From Saprospiraceae bacterium (lineage in GTDB: Bacteria > Bacteroidota > Bacteroidia > Chitinophagales > Saprospiraceae), in assembly GCA_016714445.1 (NCBI GenBank), contig JADJNF010000010.1, positions 291,001 to 355,000 on the forward strand: a DNA stretch of 64,000 nt, read 5' to 3'. Shown here piece after piece: positions 7,099-14,788 of the stretch. The notes under the pieces were generated by a model. The model ran no database searches. It had not been told where the DNA came from and saw only the letters and a list, made by a program, of their open reading frames with translations. Position 1 is the stretch's first letter, and every line of letters begins with the position of its first letter. Made by a program: the position numbers and the translations under genes.

Positions 7099-8310
7099 AG
7101 AGTTATTCCATTGTCTAAATTTTTTCATCCAATCTGTTTCGTTAATTGGGATTTCTTCATTAATCATTATATGTTCAAGAATAAACTTAATAATTTCATT
7201 TTGATCGAAGTACGCAGAATGAACTAATTTGGGCTTGTTTAAATCATTGGAATCAATTATAGTTTTAAAGAGATTATTGTTTTCTGAGTTAAAAGAATTT
7301 CGAAAGAATCCTACTTTACTTTGGTTGTCTGCTATTATTTCTTTTAATATATTTTCATCTATCTCTTTAGGTATGAAAAATGGTTCTTTATTATTAGGAT
7401 TAAAGTTAACTTTATTAATCAGAAAATAATTTCTATCAATGCCTGTAAAATAGTTTTTGAATTTGGAAGTGAGAAATTTTGATATGAGTATTCTTGCAGT
7501 ATAATCATAAATTATATTAAATATTAGTCTTGTAAAGAAAAGTAAATGGTTAGACAATCCATCCGAAGGAAATTCTCTTTTAGATAATTTAATACTAATG
7601 TCCTTACTGTTTTTTAAACCAAGTATTGCTTCGTCATATCTCGAATATATCCCTAACCATTTTGAACCATAATTTTGAAAAGTATGGTTTAGACTGGAAT
7701 TGAATGTTAAGGCTTCAAATATTTGATTGATTAGTCCGGCAAGTATAAATGTTGCAATTGCTAAATACCAAAATTGGTTCTGAACCAATTTTAAAATATT
7801 TTGAAAGGTATTATGTCCAAGAAAGAAGCAAAAGATTCCAATAAGGAGAAAAGACGTCCAAAAAGCTAAAGAATATAAATGACGAGGGTTAATATATTTA
7901 TTAATCCCTTTAAAGCTATAAAATGGTGTTCCGACAGTTGTCCAACTTTTCACTATAGATTTCCAAGTGTTTTTACTTTTTAAATAAGTGTGATTTTCTA
8001 ATGCATATTGAATGATCGTCCCCCCATGACTATGCCCAATTAAATGTATTGATTCGTGAGTTTCACCAAGCCTTTTTAACATTTCCATGAGTCTTACCGA
8101 AGCAGATTGTCTCGCATATAAAGAATTAGTACCGCTCCATTCGAAAGCATATAAGTAATATAACTTACCTGTTAACTCGTACAAGGCTTTATGGATTTTT
8201 GCTAAGAATCCACCTTCTAATGAAGCCCATCCTTCCTTAGTCGATGCAAAAGTTCCGTGAACAATTATTATGCATTTTTTCTTGTTCATTTTTTTTCTAA
8301 TTCTCGATAA
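7037..8310 (-). mobile_element. integron gene cassette carrying a membrane alpha/beta hydrolase
   Basis: This is a single-gene cassette of 1.27 kb. On the minus strand it starts at GTTATCGAGA (8302-8311) and its attC starts TCTCGATAAC (7092-7101); these are perfect 10-bp reverse complements, the signature left by cassette circularisation. The downstream neighbour is the three-gene cassette. No recognisable attC lies on the upstream side (8312-8400), so this cassette is either next to an attI-type site or marks the end of a decayed array. Confidence 0.65.
7093..8289 (-). CDS. membrane-anchored alpha/beta hydrolase (lipase-like)
   Basis: The protein has 398 residues. The N-terminus has the alpha/beta hydrolase pattern: IIIVHGTFAS (oxyanion strand, about residues 7-16) and the nucleophile elbow IHLIGHSHGG (about 81-90, Ser in GHSHG). 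Two hydrophobic segments follow (about 139-160 and 174-192: LAFWTSFLLIGIFCFFLG and LAIATFILAGLI), so the catalytic part is membrane-associated. The acid and His of the triad cannot be placed with confidence. There is no signal peptide. The gene fills a cassette and its stop overlaps the attC. Membrane-acting lipases are a known effector class in phage defence, but a housekeeping or toxin role is equally open. Confidence 0.72.
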   Translation of the reverse strand: MNKKKCIIIVHGTFASTKEGWASLEGGFLAKIHKALYELTGKLYYLYAFEWSGTNSLYARQSASVRLMEMLKRLGETHESIHLIGHSHGGTIIQYALENHTYLKSKNTWKSIVKSWTTVGTPFYSFKGINKYINPRHLYSLAFWTSFLLIGIFCFFLGHNTFQNILKLVQNQFWYLAIATFILAGLINQIFEALTFNSSLNHTFQNYGSKWLGIYSRYDEAILGLKNSKDISIKLSKREFPSDGLSNHLLFFTRLIFNIIYDYTARILISKFLTSKFKNYFTGIDRNYFLINKVNFNPNNKEPFFIPKEIDENILKEIIADNQSKVGFFRNSFNSENNNLFKTIIDSNDLNKPKLVHSAYFDQNEIIKFILEHIMINEEIPINETDWMKKFRQWNNSR

Positions 8311-8311
8311 C

Positions 8312-8906
8312 TTTCCGCTTTGCGCAACTGCCTTTTAACAACACCATCATAACTCCTTGATTTTCTGCTCATATTAAATCCAAAAATATACGAATGTTTG
8401 TTAATATAATGTTAATTTTCTATCTCTCATTTTGCCGTTTACAAACGCATCTTAAGCATGTGTAAACGGATTTTTTATCTCCTTCATCCATGACAAGTCT
8501 GATACCTGTATGGTACAAAGATAAAACCCAACTTATTTCTCAACGGTGCGCAGTCCACTCACTTCATCATTTTCACTTATCCCAATGTTCAGAAACTTAT
8601 CAAAGTCTTCCTACCATCCTGATATCTTTGACAAATGTAAATTTTCCTGATGATATAAAAAATAAATTACGGAAAAATGTTTTTTTCTAAAGTGATAATG
8701 AAGCGAATGACGAATGATGAACAACCGAATGATCCGAATGACGACAATGGTTTAATAATTGATGACTTCTCTTTTCCAGTTACATACCTTTCTACATCTG
8801 ATTCCAAATTCGCCCGGCAAACAAAGTATTTCTTCGTATCCAAACACAAGAATAAACGTTAATATTCCCATCACAATCTTTTAATATACAGTTAATAACG
8901 CAATAG
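8312..8906. other. intergenic region at the edge of the cassette array, no supported gene
   Basis: About 600 bases hold only short reading frames (for example 8490-8690 and 8677-8862, plus strand) with no family resemblance, signal peptide or convincing start region. The part next to the cassette (8312-8345), read on the minus strand, contains GGCAGTTGC and ends GGAAAGTTATCG, loosely like the end of an attI site. A short run of repeated CGAATGA-type words occurs at about 8703-8740. No integrase-like motifs were seen in any frame. Confidence 0.5.
8435..8476 (+). terminator. hairpin with T-run, terminator-like
   Basis: CCGTTTACA (8435-8443) pairs perfectly with TGTAAACGG (8461-8469) and is followed by a run of six T on the plus strand. 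The loop is 17 nt and partly self-complementary. No plus-strand gene lies directly upstream in the window, so it may be a relic of a lost gene or a structured element of the array edge. Confidence 0.4.
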
Positions 8907-8914
8907 TAATTTTG
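8907..8914 (+). promoter_or_regulatory. Bacteroidota -7 promoter element
   Basis: TAATTTTG fits the Bacteroidota TAnnTTTG element and lies 19 bases before the ATG at 8933. No clear TTG -33 element is present. The element overlaps the alternative TTG start at 8912, which supports 8933 as the true start. Confidence 0.45.
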
Positions 8915-8932
8915 TGCATACTTTTAAACCTT

Positions 8933-10783
8933 ATGACCAAACGAAAGTTGGAAGTAGTAGTCATCAGTGATATACATCTGGGCACGTATGGATGTCATGC
9001 CGATGAACTGCTGGACTATCTGAAATCTATAGATCCGGATCAACTGATTCTGAATGGTGATATCATCGACATCTGGAACTTCAGCAAACATTATTTTCCC
9101 AAAAGCCACATTCAGGTGCTCAGACAAATACTGAAAATGACCGAAAAAGGCACTAAAACCTGGTACATTACGGGCAATCATGACGAAGCCCTCCGAAAAT
9201 ATTCAGGAACACGGATTGGAAATTTCACCATTGATGACAAGTTGATTTTGCAGTTAGATGATAAAAAAACCTGGATTTTTCATGGTGACGTATTTGACGC
9301 AACGACCAAAGGTTGGGCCCGGTTTATAGCAAAGCTCGGTGGTAAAGGCTACGATATTTTGATATGGCTCAACAGACTAATCAATGATATGCTTTCATTT
9401 ATAGGGAAAGAAAAAATAAGTCTTTCCAAAAGGGTCAAATCAGGGGTTAAAAAAGCGGTCCAATGGATATCCAATTTCGAAAGTATCGCATCTGAACTAG
9501 CCATTGAACAAAAATTTGATACCGTGATATGTGGACATATACACCAGCCACAATCCAGATGGATAACCAATGATCATGGTTCCGTACACTACCTGAATAG
9601 TGGTGATTGGGTAGAAAACTGTTCAGCATTGGAATATCAGGACGGAATGTGGAATCTATACTTTCACCCTGAAAAGTCATTGAGAGACCAACCAGTTCAT
9701 AATGAAATAGAAGACGAAGTTTTTGATTTACAGCTTGCCATTACGCAATTAAAAAAATACGATGAAACGAAATTAAAACCTTGCAAACTAAAAAACAGAC
9801 AGATGAAAATACTGTATTCGGTTCAGGCTACCGGTAACGGACACATCAGCAGAGCGCATCAATTGTATCCCTATCTATGCGAAATGGGAGAAGTAGATAT
9901 CATGCTGAGTGGATCCAACGCCACTTTGCCCATGGATATTCCTGTCACTTACAGAAGCAAAGGTATGAGCCTTTTTTATTCCAGATGTGGTGGACTCGAT
10001 TACCTGAAGACCTGGAAGGCATTCAGCTACAGACAAATACGAAAGAACGCCAGAGACCTGCCTGTAGAAAAATATGATCTGGTGATCAATGATTTTGACC
10101 ATGTGACTGCAACAGCTTGCCGTTTAAAAAATGTACCTTCTGTTCAGTTTGGCCATCAGGCCAGCTTTATGTCAGCGGCCACTCCCCGTCCGGCAGACAA
10201 AAGTATTATCGGCGAACTGATCCTGAAAAAATATGCTCCGGCTACAAGGTATGTCGGATTACATTTTGACCGGTATGATGATTTTATTTTTCCTCCCGTG
10301 ATCAAAGAATCATTTTTACAAAGTAAGCCGAAAGATCATGGTCATATTACAGTTTATACACCGGCCTATCAGACAGATTGTATTGAAAATATATTCAGAC
10401 AAATAGCGCCGATGGAAGTGCATTGGTTTTTACCTCACATCACGTCTCCCTACAAAGATGGTAACATACATTTCTTCCCGGTAGACCAGCAATTCTTTAA
10501 TGAAAGTCTGATCCACTGTCATGGCCTGGTGACGGGAGGTGGATTTGAAACTCCTGCAGAAGCCCTTTATCTGAAAAAAAAGCTACTTATCATTCCTATA
10601 GATGGCCAATATGAGCAACAATGTAATGCTGCCGCTCTGGAAAAAGTTGGTATTACGAAGCTGCGATTTCTGGACGAGTCCACAGCACCCATATTTTTTG
10701 ATTGGGTAAAAAAAGAAAATATATCTTTTACGCTGGAAGCAAACGATATCCGGGAAACGCTTCATTATCTTATGTCGAAGTAA
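8933..10783 (+). CDS. metallophosphatase-glycosyltransferase fusion protein
   Basis: The 616-residue protein starts at the ATG at 8933. The longer frame would begin with a TTG that overlaps a promoter-like element. Residues ~5-255 form an LpxH-like calcineurin phosphoesterase with all metal motifs: SDIHLG, NGDIID, TGNHDE, FHGD and CGHIHQP. After a ~35-residue linker, residues ~285-616 (from MKILYSVQATGNGHISRA) resemble a GT28/MurG-like glycosyltransferase, with the C-terminal nucleotide-sugar site VTGGGFETPAEAL and a later QQCNAA. The internal Met at the junction would be the start of a separate gene elsewhere, so this looks like a genuine gene fusion. A role in envelope lipid or glycolipid processing is likely; the substrates are unknown. 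Confidence 0.85.
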   Translation: MTKRKLEVVVISDIHLGTYGCHADELLDYLKSIDPDQLILNGDIIDIWNFSKHYFPKSHIQVLRQILKMTEKGTKTWYITGNHDEALRKYSGTRIGNFTIDDKLILQLDDKKTWIFHGDVFDATTKGWARFIAKLGGKGYDILIWLNRLINDMLSFIGKEKISLSKRVKSGVKKAVQWISNFESIASELAIEQKFDTVICGHIHQPQSRWITNDHGSVHYLNSGDWVENCSALEYQDGMWNLYFHPEKSLRDQPVHNEIEDEVFDLQLAITQLKKYDETKLKPCKLKNRQMKILYSVQATGNGHISRAHQLYPYLCEMGEVDIMLSGSNATLPMDIPVTYRSKGMSLFYSRCGGLDYLKTWKAFSYRQIRKNARDLPVEKYDLVINDFDHVTATACRLKNVPSVQFGHQASFMSAATPRPADKSIIGELILKKYAPATRYVGLHFDRYDDFIFPPVIKESFLQSKPKDHGHITVYTPAYQTDCIENIFRQIAPMEVHWFLPHITSPYKDGNIHFFPVDQQFFNESLIHCHGLVTGGGFETPAEALYLKKKLLIIPIDGQYEQQCNAAALEKVGITKLRFLDESTAPIFFDWVKKENISFTLEANDIRETLHYLMSK

Positions 10784-11193
10784 ACGGTAGTATCTCATAT
10801 ATATTTTCAATATAAATTCTTTATGTAAGGATGTAGTAACAGACCTGCATTGATATTTTAATGCTCCACACCTTAAAGGAACTTGCTAATAAGCCCACGC
10901 CATAAAGCATAATTTTGCCACAACACAAATCCACAAAGAATCACTAATTTTGAAAAGTTGATATTCATTTCTTTGTGAAACTTAGGGACTTGGCGCCTTA
11001 GTGGCATTTCTCAATTTTTTGACTTTTGGGATTAACCTGACCAATAATAATACAAAACCTGGGTAAGATCATACAGCCATTTGACAACGAAAGAGTTTTA
11101 AAATAAAACAATTTAATTATTCATTAATATCTATTAAACAATGAGTTAACATGATAATGTGACATTTGCCCTATATTAAGACAAAACAAAACA
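10784..11193. other. intergenic region, no gene seen
   Basis: AT-rich sequence of about 410 bases between two plus-strand genes. Nothing coding is apparent on either strand. A stretch near 10975-11010 (TTTGTGAAACTTAGGGAC, then GCGCCTTAGTGGCA) resembles degenerate intergenic words common in Bacteroidota. The last ~100 bases are very AT-rich and probably contain the promoter of the next gene, but no clean TAnnTTTG element was found. Confidence 0.4.
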
Positions 11194-12156
11194 ATGGTTC
11201 ACTCAAAATTCCTGCTGCCCGGTATATTGTGTTTAATTTTTACATTGGTGCAATCTGAAAATTTACCGGAAATTGAAAATACGGCTTTTTTAAAATGGTT
11301 TGAATCATACAAAACAGATGAAAAAATCAGTTCCGGCGAGTTAAATGTACTCAGTTATAACACTTGGGGATTGCCAATAGAACTCAGTGGCCACGATCAT
11401 GAAAAAAGATTCACTGCTATGGCAGATAGTATCCTGACATTACATCCTGATATTATTGGTTTACAGGAGACATTTCATCCTGATCTCAGGGCACATTTAT
11501 TGAATACGCTTCCCCGTACGTTTTTTACATACAGTGACTACCACTGCAACAAAGAAATTGTACCTTTTATAGAAAAAGATTGTTACGGCGGACTTATGAC
11601 ACTGTCTGTTTATCCGATCATCTGGGAACAATTTTATCCTTATCCCATAGCAGACGAAACGACCATCATAGAAAAAATCGGAAGCAAAGGCTTTCTTCTA
11701 TCCAGAATAAAATATGGAAACCGTATCATACAAGTGATCAATACACACCTATACGCGGGAGACAATAAAAAAGCAGAACGCATGCGATTACATCAAATCA
11801 GGTTTATGCAGCAAACCATTCAATCCATCGCCGATTACAGCAAATACGAAACGATTTTATTGGGTGATTTTAATGTACATCATCCTGACGTGGCTTGTTC
11901 GGAAGTATACGATTTCATCATACGGCACATGGCGTACGCTGATTCAAAACCCAATATTTCGCAGACTGATTTTACATCAGATCATATCGCCAACAAATAT
12001 GTTTCATCAAAAGACAAAAGAACAAAACTTGACTACGTATTTTATAAGCCGGTTGGTGAGAAAAAAAATATAAAAATAGTCAGCCAAAACAGGGCGTTGA
12101 CATCCACTCAACCTATGTCCGATCACTTCGGATGGAACGTGAGATTTCAGATTTGA
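11194..12156 (+). CDS. secreted endonuclease/exonuclease/phosphatase-family phosphodiesterase
   Basis: The 320-residue protein has a signal peptide (about 1-21). The rest is an EEP (DNase I-like) fold: LSYNTWGLP at the first strand, IIGLQETFH with the metal-binding Glu, VINTHLYAG with the His/Asn pair, LLGDFNVHH with catalytic Asp and Asn, and PMSDHFGW with the terminal Asp-His. The arrangement and length resemble bacterial sphingomyelinase-like members, but a nuclease or inositol-phosphatase-like activity cannot be excluded. It stands alone, convergent with the fasciclin gene and separated from it by a hairpin. Confidence 0.85.
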   Translation: MVHSKFLLPGILCLIFTLVQSENLPEIENTAFLKWFESYKTDEKISSGELNVLSYNTWGLPIELSGHDHEKRFTAMADSILTLHPDIIGLQETFHPDLRAHLLNTLPRTFFTYSDYHCNKEIVPFIEKDCYGGLMTLSVYPIIWEQFYPYPIADETTIIEKIGSKGFLLSRIKYGNRIIQVINTHLYAGDNKKAERMRLHQIRFMQQTIQSIADYSKYETILLGDFNVHHPDVACSEVYDFIIRHMAYADSKPNISQTDFTSDHIANKYVSSKDKRTKLDYVFYKPVGEKKNIKIVSQNRALTSTQPMSDHFGWNVRFQI

Positions 12157-12159
12157 CAT

Positions 12160-12206
12160 ATAAAAAAATGCCACTTCAGAACTTTTATAAATCCTAAAGT
12201 GGCATT
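12160..12206 (-). terminator. terminator between convergent genes
   Basis: AATGCCACTT (12167-12176) pairs perfectly with AAGTGGCATT (12197-12206). On the minus strand the stem is followed by seven T, so it terminates the fasciclin gene. The plus-strand side lacks a T-run, though the hairpin may also slow transcription from the EEP gene. Confidence 0.75.
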
Positions 12207-12241
12207 CTAACATTTAAATACCGCAGAAAATCTACATAGTT

Positions 12242-12805
12242 TTACATGGTTTTTGGAAGCACAACAGAATCAATCACGTGGATTACCCCGTTAGATTGGA
12301 ATACATCAGCAATGGTAATTTTGGACATACCTCCATTTTCGTCAGTCAGCATTACATCCTTACCTTTTTTAGAAGCAGTAAGTTTGCCACCCGCTACTGT
12401 CGTGAATACTGCTTTGCCGTTTCCTTTTTTGATGGCTGCATCCACTGACTTTGCGTCAAATTTGCCAGCTAAAACATGATAGGTCAGAACACCGGTGAGC
12501 GCTGCTTTATTTTCGGGCTTCAGCAAAGTTTCTACTGTACCTTTGGGCAGTTTTTCAAATGCTGCATTGACCGGAGCAAATACTGTAAACGGACCTGCAG
12601 ACTGTAAGGTTTCTACCAAACCTGCAGCTTTTACTGCTGCAACAAGCGTGGTATGGTCTTTTGAATTGACCGCATTGTCTACTATGGTTTTGGTAGGATA
12701 CATGGCGGCACCACCTACCATTTTGGTGTCCTGAGCGTTGCTGTCAAAACCAGACATTAAAAACAAACAAACCATTGAAAACATAAAATAACTACACTTT
12801 TTCAT
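12242..12805 (-). CDS. fasciclin (FAS1) domain secreted protein
   Basis: The 187-residue protein has a signal peptide (about 1-24) and a single FAS1 domain (about 40-185). The two conserved boxes are visible: FTVFAPVNAAFEKLP (H1) and NGVIHVIDSVVLP (H2), with the YH motif in LTYHVLAGK between them. FAS1 proteins mediate adhesion or matrix contacts at the cell surface. A hairpin terminator lies just downstream, and the gene appears monocistronic. Confidence 0.92.
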   Translation of the reverse strand: MKKCSYFMFSMVCLFLMSGFDSNAQDTKMVGGAAMYPTKTIVDNAVNSKDHTTLVAAVKAAGLVETLQSAGPFTVFAPVNAAFEKLPKGTVETLLKPENKAALTGVLTYHVLAGKFDAKSVDAAIKKGNGKAVFTTVAGGKLTASKKGKDVMLTDENGGMSKITIADVFQSNGVIHVIDSVVLPKTM

Positions 12806-13118
12806 AACATTAAATTTTTATTTGATTATGAAGTCAGATACGAGAGAGAATGGATGATTGGATGTATATTTTTAAAAATACCTGGTTAAGATTCTGTTAA
12901 AATAGATTTTTGTGTAAATTTTCAGATGTTCTCAATTGCCTTTTTTTTTGTAAAACAAATTGTAAAAAATAGTGAGCCCATCTTTAATATTGTCCGCTTT
13001 GGGAGCAGGCGAGTATGGGAAATTACCGTTCCAACAAATTCTCTACCAGCAGCGTCACAGTCCATCCAAAGCAACAAACAAATTCATAAATTATGCTAGA
13101 TTTGACCACTCAAATTTA

Positions 13119-13577
13119 TCATTTACTTTTTGTGACATGATTTGGATTGATATAAGCAATTGTAATTATATCAGGTGGTAATACGATGCATTTATCTTTT
13201 TCTATATAGCCTAAAATATTTTTAATAACAATAGAATCATTGTTTTGCAACTCAATGCGTATATAATTTCTTAAATCCTCTTCAAATCTACCACCTTTGT
13301 TTTTATTTTTGTAAATCATTACATTATCCCTAAAAATCAATAGATCGTAAGATACGGTTTTAATCTTTATTTCAACTCGTGTTCCTTCTTTTTCCCAAAT
13401 CATTATTCCATAAATATGATTAGTGCCTAACGGACCTCCGTGGGTTATGTGCTCACTTTTTAAAACAAAAGCCTCAAGGCCCTTTATGTCACTTCGTATT
13501 TTTAATGATTTATACCACTTTGAACATGAAATATTTGTTATAAGTAATATTACAAGTAAAAAAGATACACTTTTCAT
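13119..13577 (-). CDS. small lipoprotein, copy 1
   Basis: This 152-residue protein has a lipoprotein signal: a hydrophobic stretch then NISC, with Cys ~19 as the lipidation site. The mature part has no recognised domain. It is rich in Lys and Ile/Val strands (KTVSYDLLIFRD, VIKNILGYIEKDKCIVLP). Its last 44 residues are identical to those of copy 2 at 14003, while the N-terminal two thirds differ at roughly a third or more of positions. Each copy has a degenerate RAYT-like fragment and REP-like palindromes just upstream. Confidence 0.7.
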   Translation of the reverse strand: MKSVSFLLVILLITNISCSKWYKSLKIRSDIKGLEAFVLKSEHITHGGPLGTNHIYGIMIWEKEGTRVEIKIKTVSYDLLIFRDNVMIYKNKNKGGRFEEDLRNYIRIELQNNDSIVIKNILGYIEKDKCIVLPPDIITIAYINPNHVTKSK

Positions 13578-13605
13578 TGTCTTACAATTTTAGGCTTTTG
13601 ACCCC

Positions 13606-13638
13606 GCTAAGGTAGGCTGCGCCTACGTCTAAGTGATG
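13606..13638. repeat. REP-like palindrome, unit 1, copy-gene side
   Basis: GTAGGC (13612-13617) pairs with GCCTAC (13621-13626) around a three-base loop, flanked by CTAAG-type arms. It is a diverged copy of the better palindrome at 14487-14520 and occupies the same place in unit 1. Confidence 0.5.
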
Positions 13639-13671
13639 TCAAGTTTTTAATTTGAATGTCAACTACTGCCA

Positions 13672-13809
13672 TTAAATATACACGATATCTATTTGAATCA
13701 AACTTTCTATTACTTTTAAATTTTGTTGTTTCCTATCAACCCAATCCACTACGTGAACGATAAGAAAATACGCTCCTGAAGTAACCTATATTTGCTTTCC
13801 TATACTCAT
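13672..13809 (-). pseudogene. decayed RAYT (REP-associated tyrosine transposase) N-terminal fragment, unit 1
   Basis: The minus-strand frame from the ATG at 13807-13809 reads MSIGKQI, then an in-frame stop, then VTSGAYFLIVHVVDWVDRK and ~18 more residues. The start plus YF...VDWVD pattern matches the N-terminus of Bacteroidota RAYT/IS200-like transposases. The catalytic HxH (usually in an MSNHIHLI-type motif) and Tyr are absent. It is a remnant with no function of its own. Confidence 0.5.
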
Positions 13810-13867
13810 AATTTACAAATGTACTACATATCAATAAAACTACCAAGATTTATGGCATAGCCATAGC

Positions 13868-13902
13868 ATCACTCAGACGTAGTAAATACTACGCCTAGCA
13901 GA
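13868..13902. repeat. REP-like palindrome between the duplicated units
   Basis: CGTAGT (13878-13883) pairs with ACTACG (13888-13893) around AAAT. It is flanked by CATCACTCAGA and CCTAGCAGAG. With the palindrome at 13606-13638 it brackets the RAYT remnant, the arrangement seen for REP-RAYT elements. A degenerate partner occurs at 14754-14784. Confidence 0.5.
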
Positions 13903-14002
13903 GAAATTACCGTTCCTAAAAATTCTCTACCAGCAGCGTTGCAGTCCGTCCAAAGCAACAAACAAATTCATAAATTATGCTAGATTTGACCACTCAAATT
14001 TA

Positions 14003-14458
14003 TCATTTACTTTTTGTGACATGATTTGGATTGATATAAGCAATTGTAATTATATCTGGTGGTAATACGATGCATTTATCTTTTTCTATATAGCCTAAAA
14101 TATTTTTAATAACAATAGAATCATTGTTTTGCAATTCACTGCGTATATAATTTCTTAAATCATCTCCAAATCTACCACCTTTGTTTTTATTTGCAAAAAT
14201 TAAATCATTATTTCTATAAATCAAAAAGTCATACGAAACTGTAATTATATTTAAATAATCTTTAGGTTCTTTATCAAAAATCATTACACCATAACTATAA
14301 TTAGTTCCTAATGAACCTCCAATAGTAATGTGTTCTTTTTTTAATATATCTGCTTCAAGTCCTCTGACATCACTTCTAATAGTTAATGATTTATAAAACT
14401 TTGTACAGGAAGAACAAGTAATGATTATCATCAAAAAGAAAAAATATACACTTTTCAT
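14003..14458 (-). CDS. small lipoprotein, copy 2
   Basis: This 151-residue lipoprotein (hydrophobic signal then SSC, Cys ~18) is a paralogue of the gene at 13119. It shares IRSD, GLEA, EHIT, GG.LGTN, TVSYD and an identical 44-residue C-terminus, while the N-terminal region is well diverged. No domain is recognised. Retention of two intact frames, despite decay of the adjacent RAYT fragments, suggests both are under selection. Function is unknown. Confidence 0.7.
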   Translation of the reverse strand: MKSVYFFFLMIIITCSSCTKFYKSLTIRSDVRGLEADILKKEHITIGGSLGTNYSYGVMIFDKEPKDYLNIITVSYDFLIYRNNDLIFANKNKGGRFGDDLRNYIRSELQNNDSIVIKNILGYIEKDKCIVLPPDIITIAYINPNHVTKSK

Positions 14459-14486
14459 TGTCTTACAATTTTATGCTTTTAACCCA

Positions 14487-14520
14487 GCTAGGCGTAGGAT
14501 ACCCCTACGTCCTAGCGATG
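14487..14520. repeat. REP-like palindrome, unit 2, copy-gene side
   Basis: GCTAGGCGTAGG pairs with CCTACGTCCTAGC around a short loop, giving a long, nearly perfect hairpin. This is the best preserved of the four palindromes around the duplicated units. Confidence 0.55.
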
Positions 14521-14552
14521 CCAAATTTTAATTTGAATGTAAACTACTGCCA

Positions 14553-14690
14553 TTAAATATCCATGATATCTATTTGAATCAAACTTTCTATTACTTTTAA
14601 ATTTCGTTGTTTCCTAACAACCCAATCCACTATCTGAACGGTAAAAAAGTAGGATCCCGATTGATCATAAATTTGATTTCCTATACTCAT
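14553..14690 (-). pseudogene. decayed RAYT N-terminal fragment, unit 2
   Basis: A 45-residue open frame from the ATG at 14688-14690: MSIGNQIYDQSGSYFFTV, then QIVDWV and a short unrelated tail. The N-terminal pattern is that of a RAYT-type transposase, cut off directly after VDWV, so catalytic residues are missing. Unlike unit 1 it has no internal stop before the end. It is a remnant, not a functional gene. Confidence 0.5.
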
Positions 14691-14753
14691 ATTAAGCAAA
14701 GTTATAAAATATTAATCATACATCAAAAAAATCATGACTGAGCTGTGGCAACA

Positions 14754-14784
14754 CAGAGACGTTGTAAATAGTACTCCTGGCAGT
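14754..14784. repeat. degenerate REP-like element beyond unit 2
   Basis: GAGACGTTGTAAATAGTACT then CCTGGCAG mirrors the palindrome at 13868-13902 (ACGTAGTAAATACTACG, CCTAGCAG) with several substitutions that weaken the hairpin. It holds the matching position at the outer end of unit 2. Confidence 0.4.
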
Positions 14785-14788
14785 GGTA

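Larger units (their letters stand above)
13019..13810 (-). repeat. tandem duplication, unit 1 (lipoprotein gene plus REP/RAYT remnant)
   Basis: About 790 bp that recur at 13903-14690 in the same orientation. Shared parts, in order, are a non-coding flank (AATTACCGTTCC, then CTCTACCAGCAGCGT), the lipoprotein gene, a palindrome, and a broken transposase-like frame beginning ATGAGTATAGG on the minus strand. The two units are nearly identical in the first ~250 bp and more diverged in the 5' half of the gene. Confidence 0.85.
13903..14690 (-). repeat. tandem duplication, unit 2
   Basis: Second copy of the 790-bp unit, about 885 bp from the first and in direct orientation. Identity with unit 1 is highest from about 13903 to 14150 (gene 3' end and downstream flank), lower in the gene's 5' part, and high again across the RAYT remnant. 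The uneven pattern suggests local gene conversion after the duplication. Confidence 0.85.

Noticed and set aside
8435..8476. Interpreting the CCGTTTACA/TGTAAACGG hairpin as an attC.
   Set aside because: It lacks RYYYAAC/GTTRRRY ends and extrahelical bases, and is followed by a T-run, so a terminator fits better.
8490..8862. Two short plus-strand frames (66 and 61 codons) beside the cassette array.
   Set aside because: No signal peptide, domain, promoter or start context; opposite-strand frames of equal length overlap them.
1..8932. An integron integrase or any transposase in the accessory region.
   Set aside because: None of the visible frames shows tyrosine recombinase R-H-R-Y or DDE/HUH motifs.
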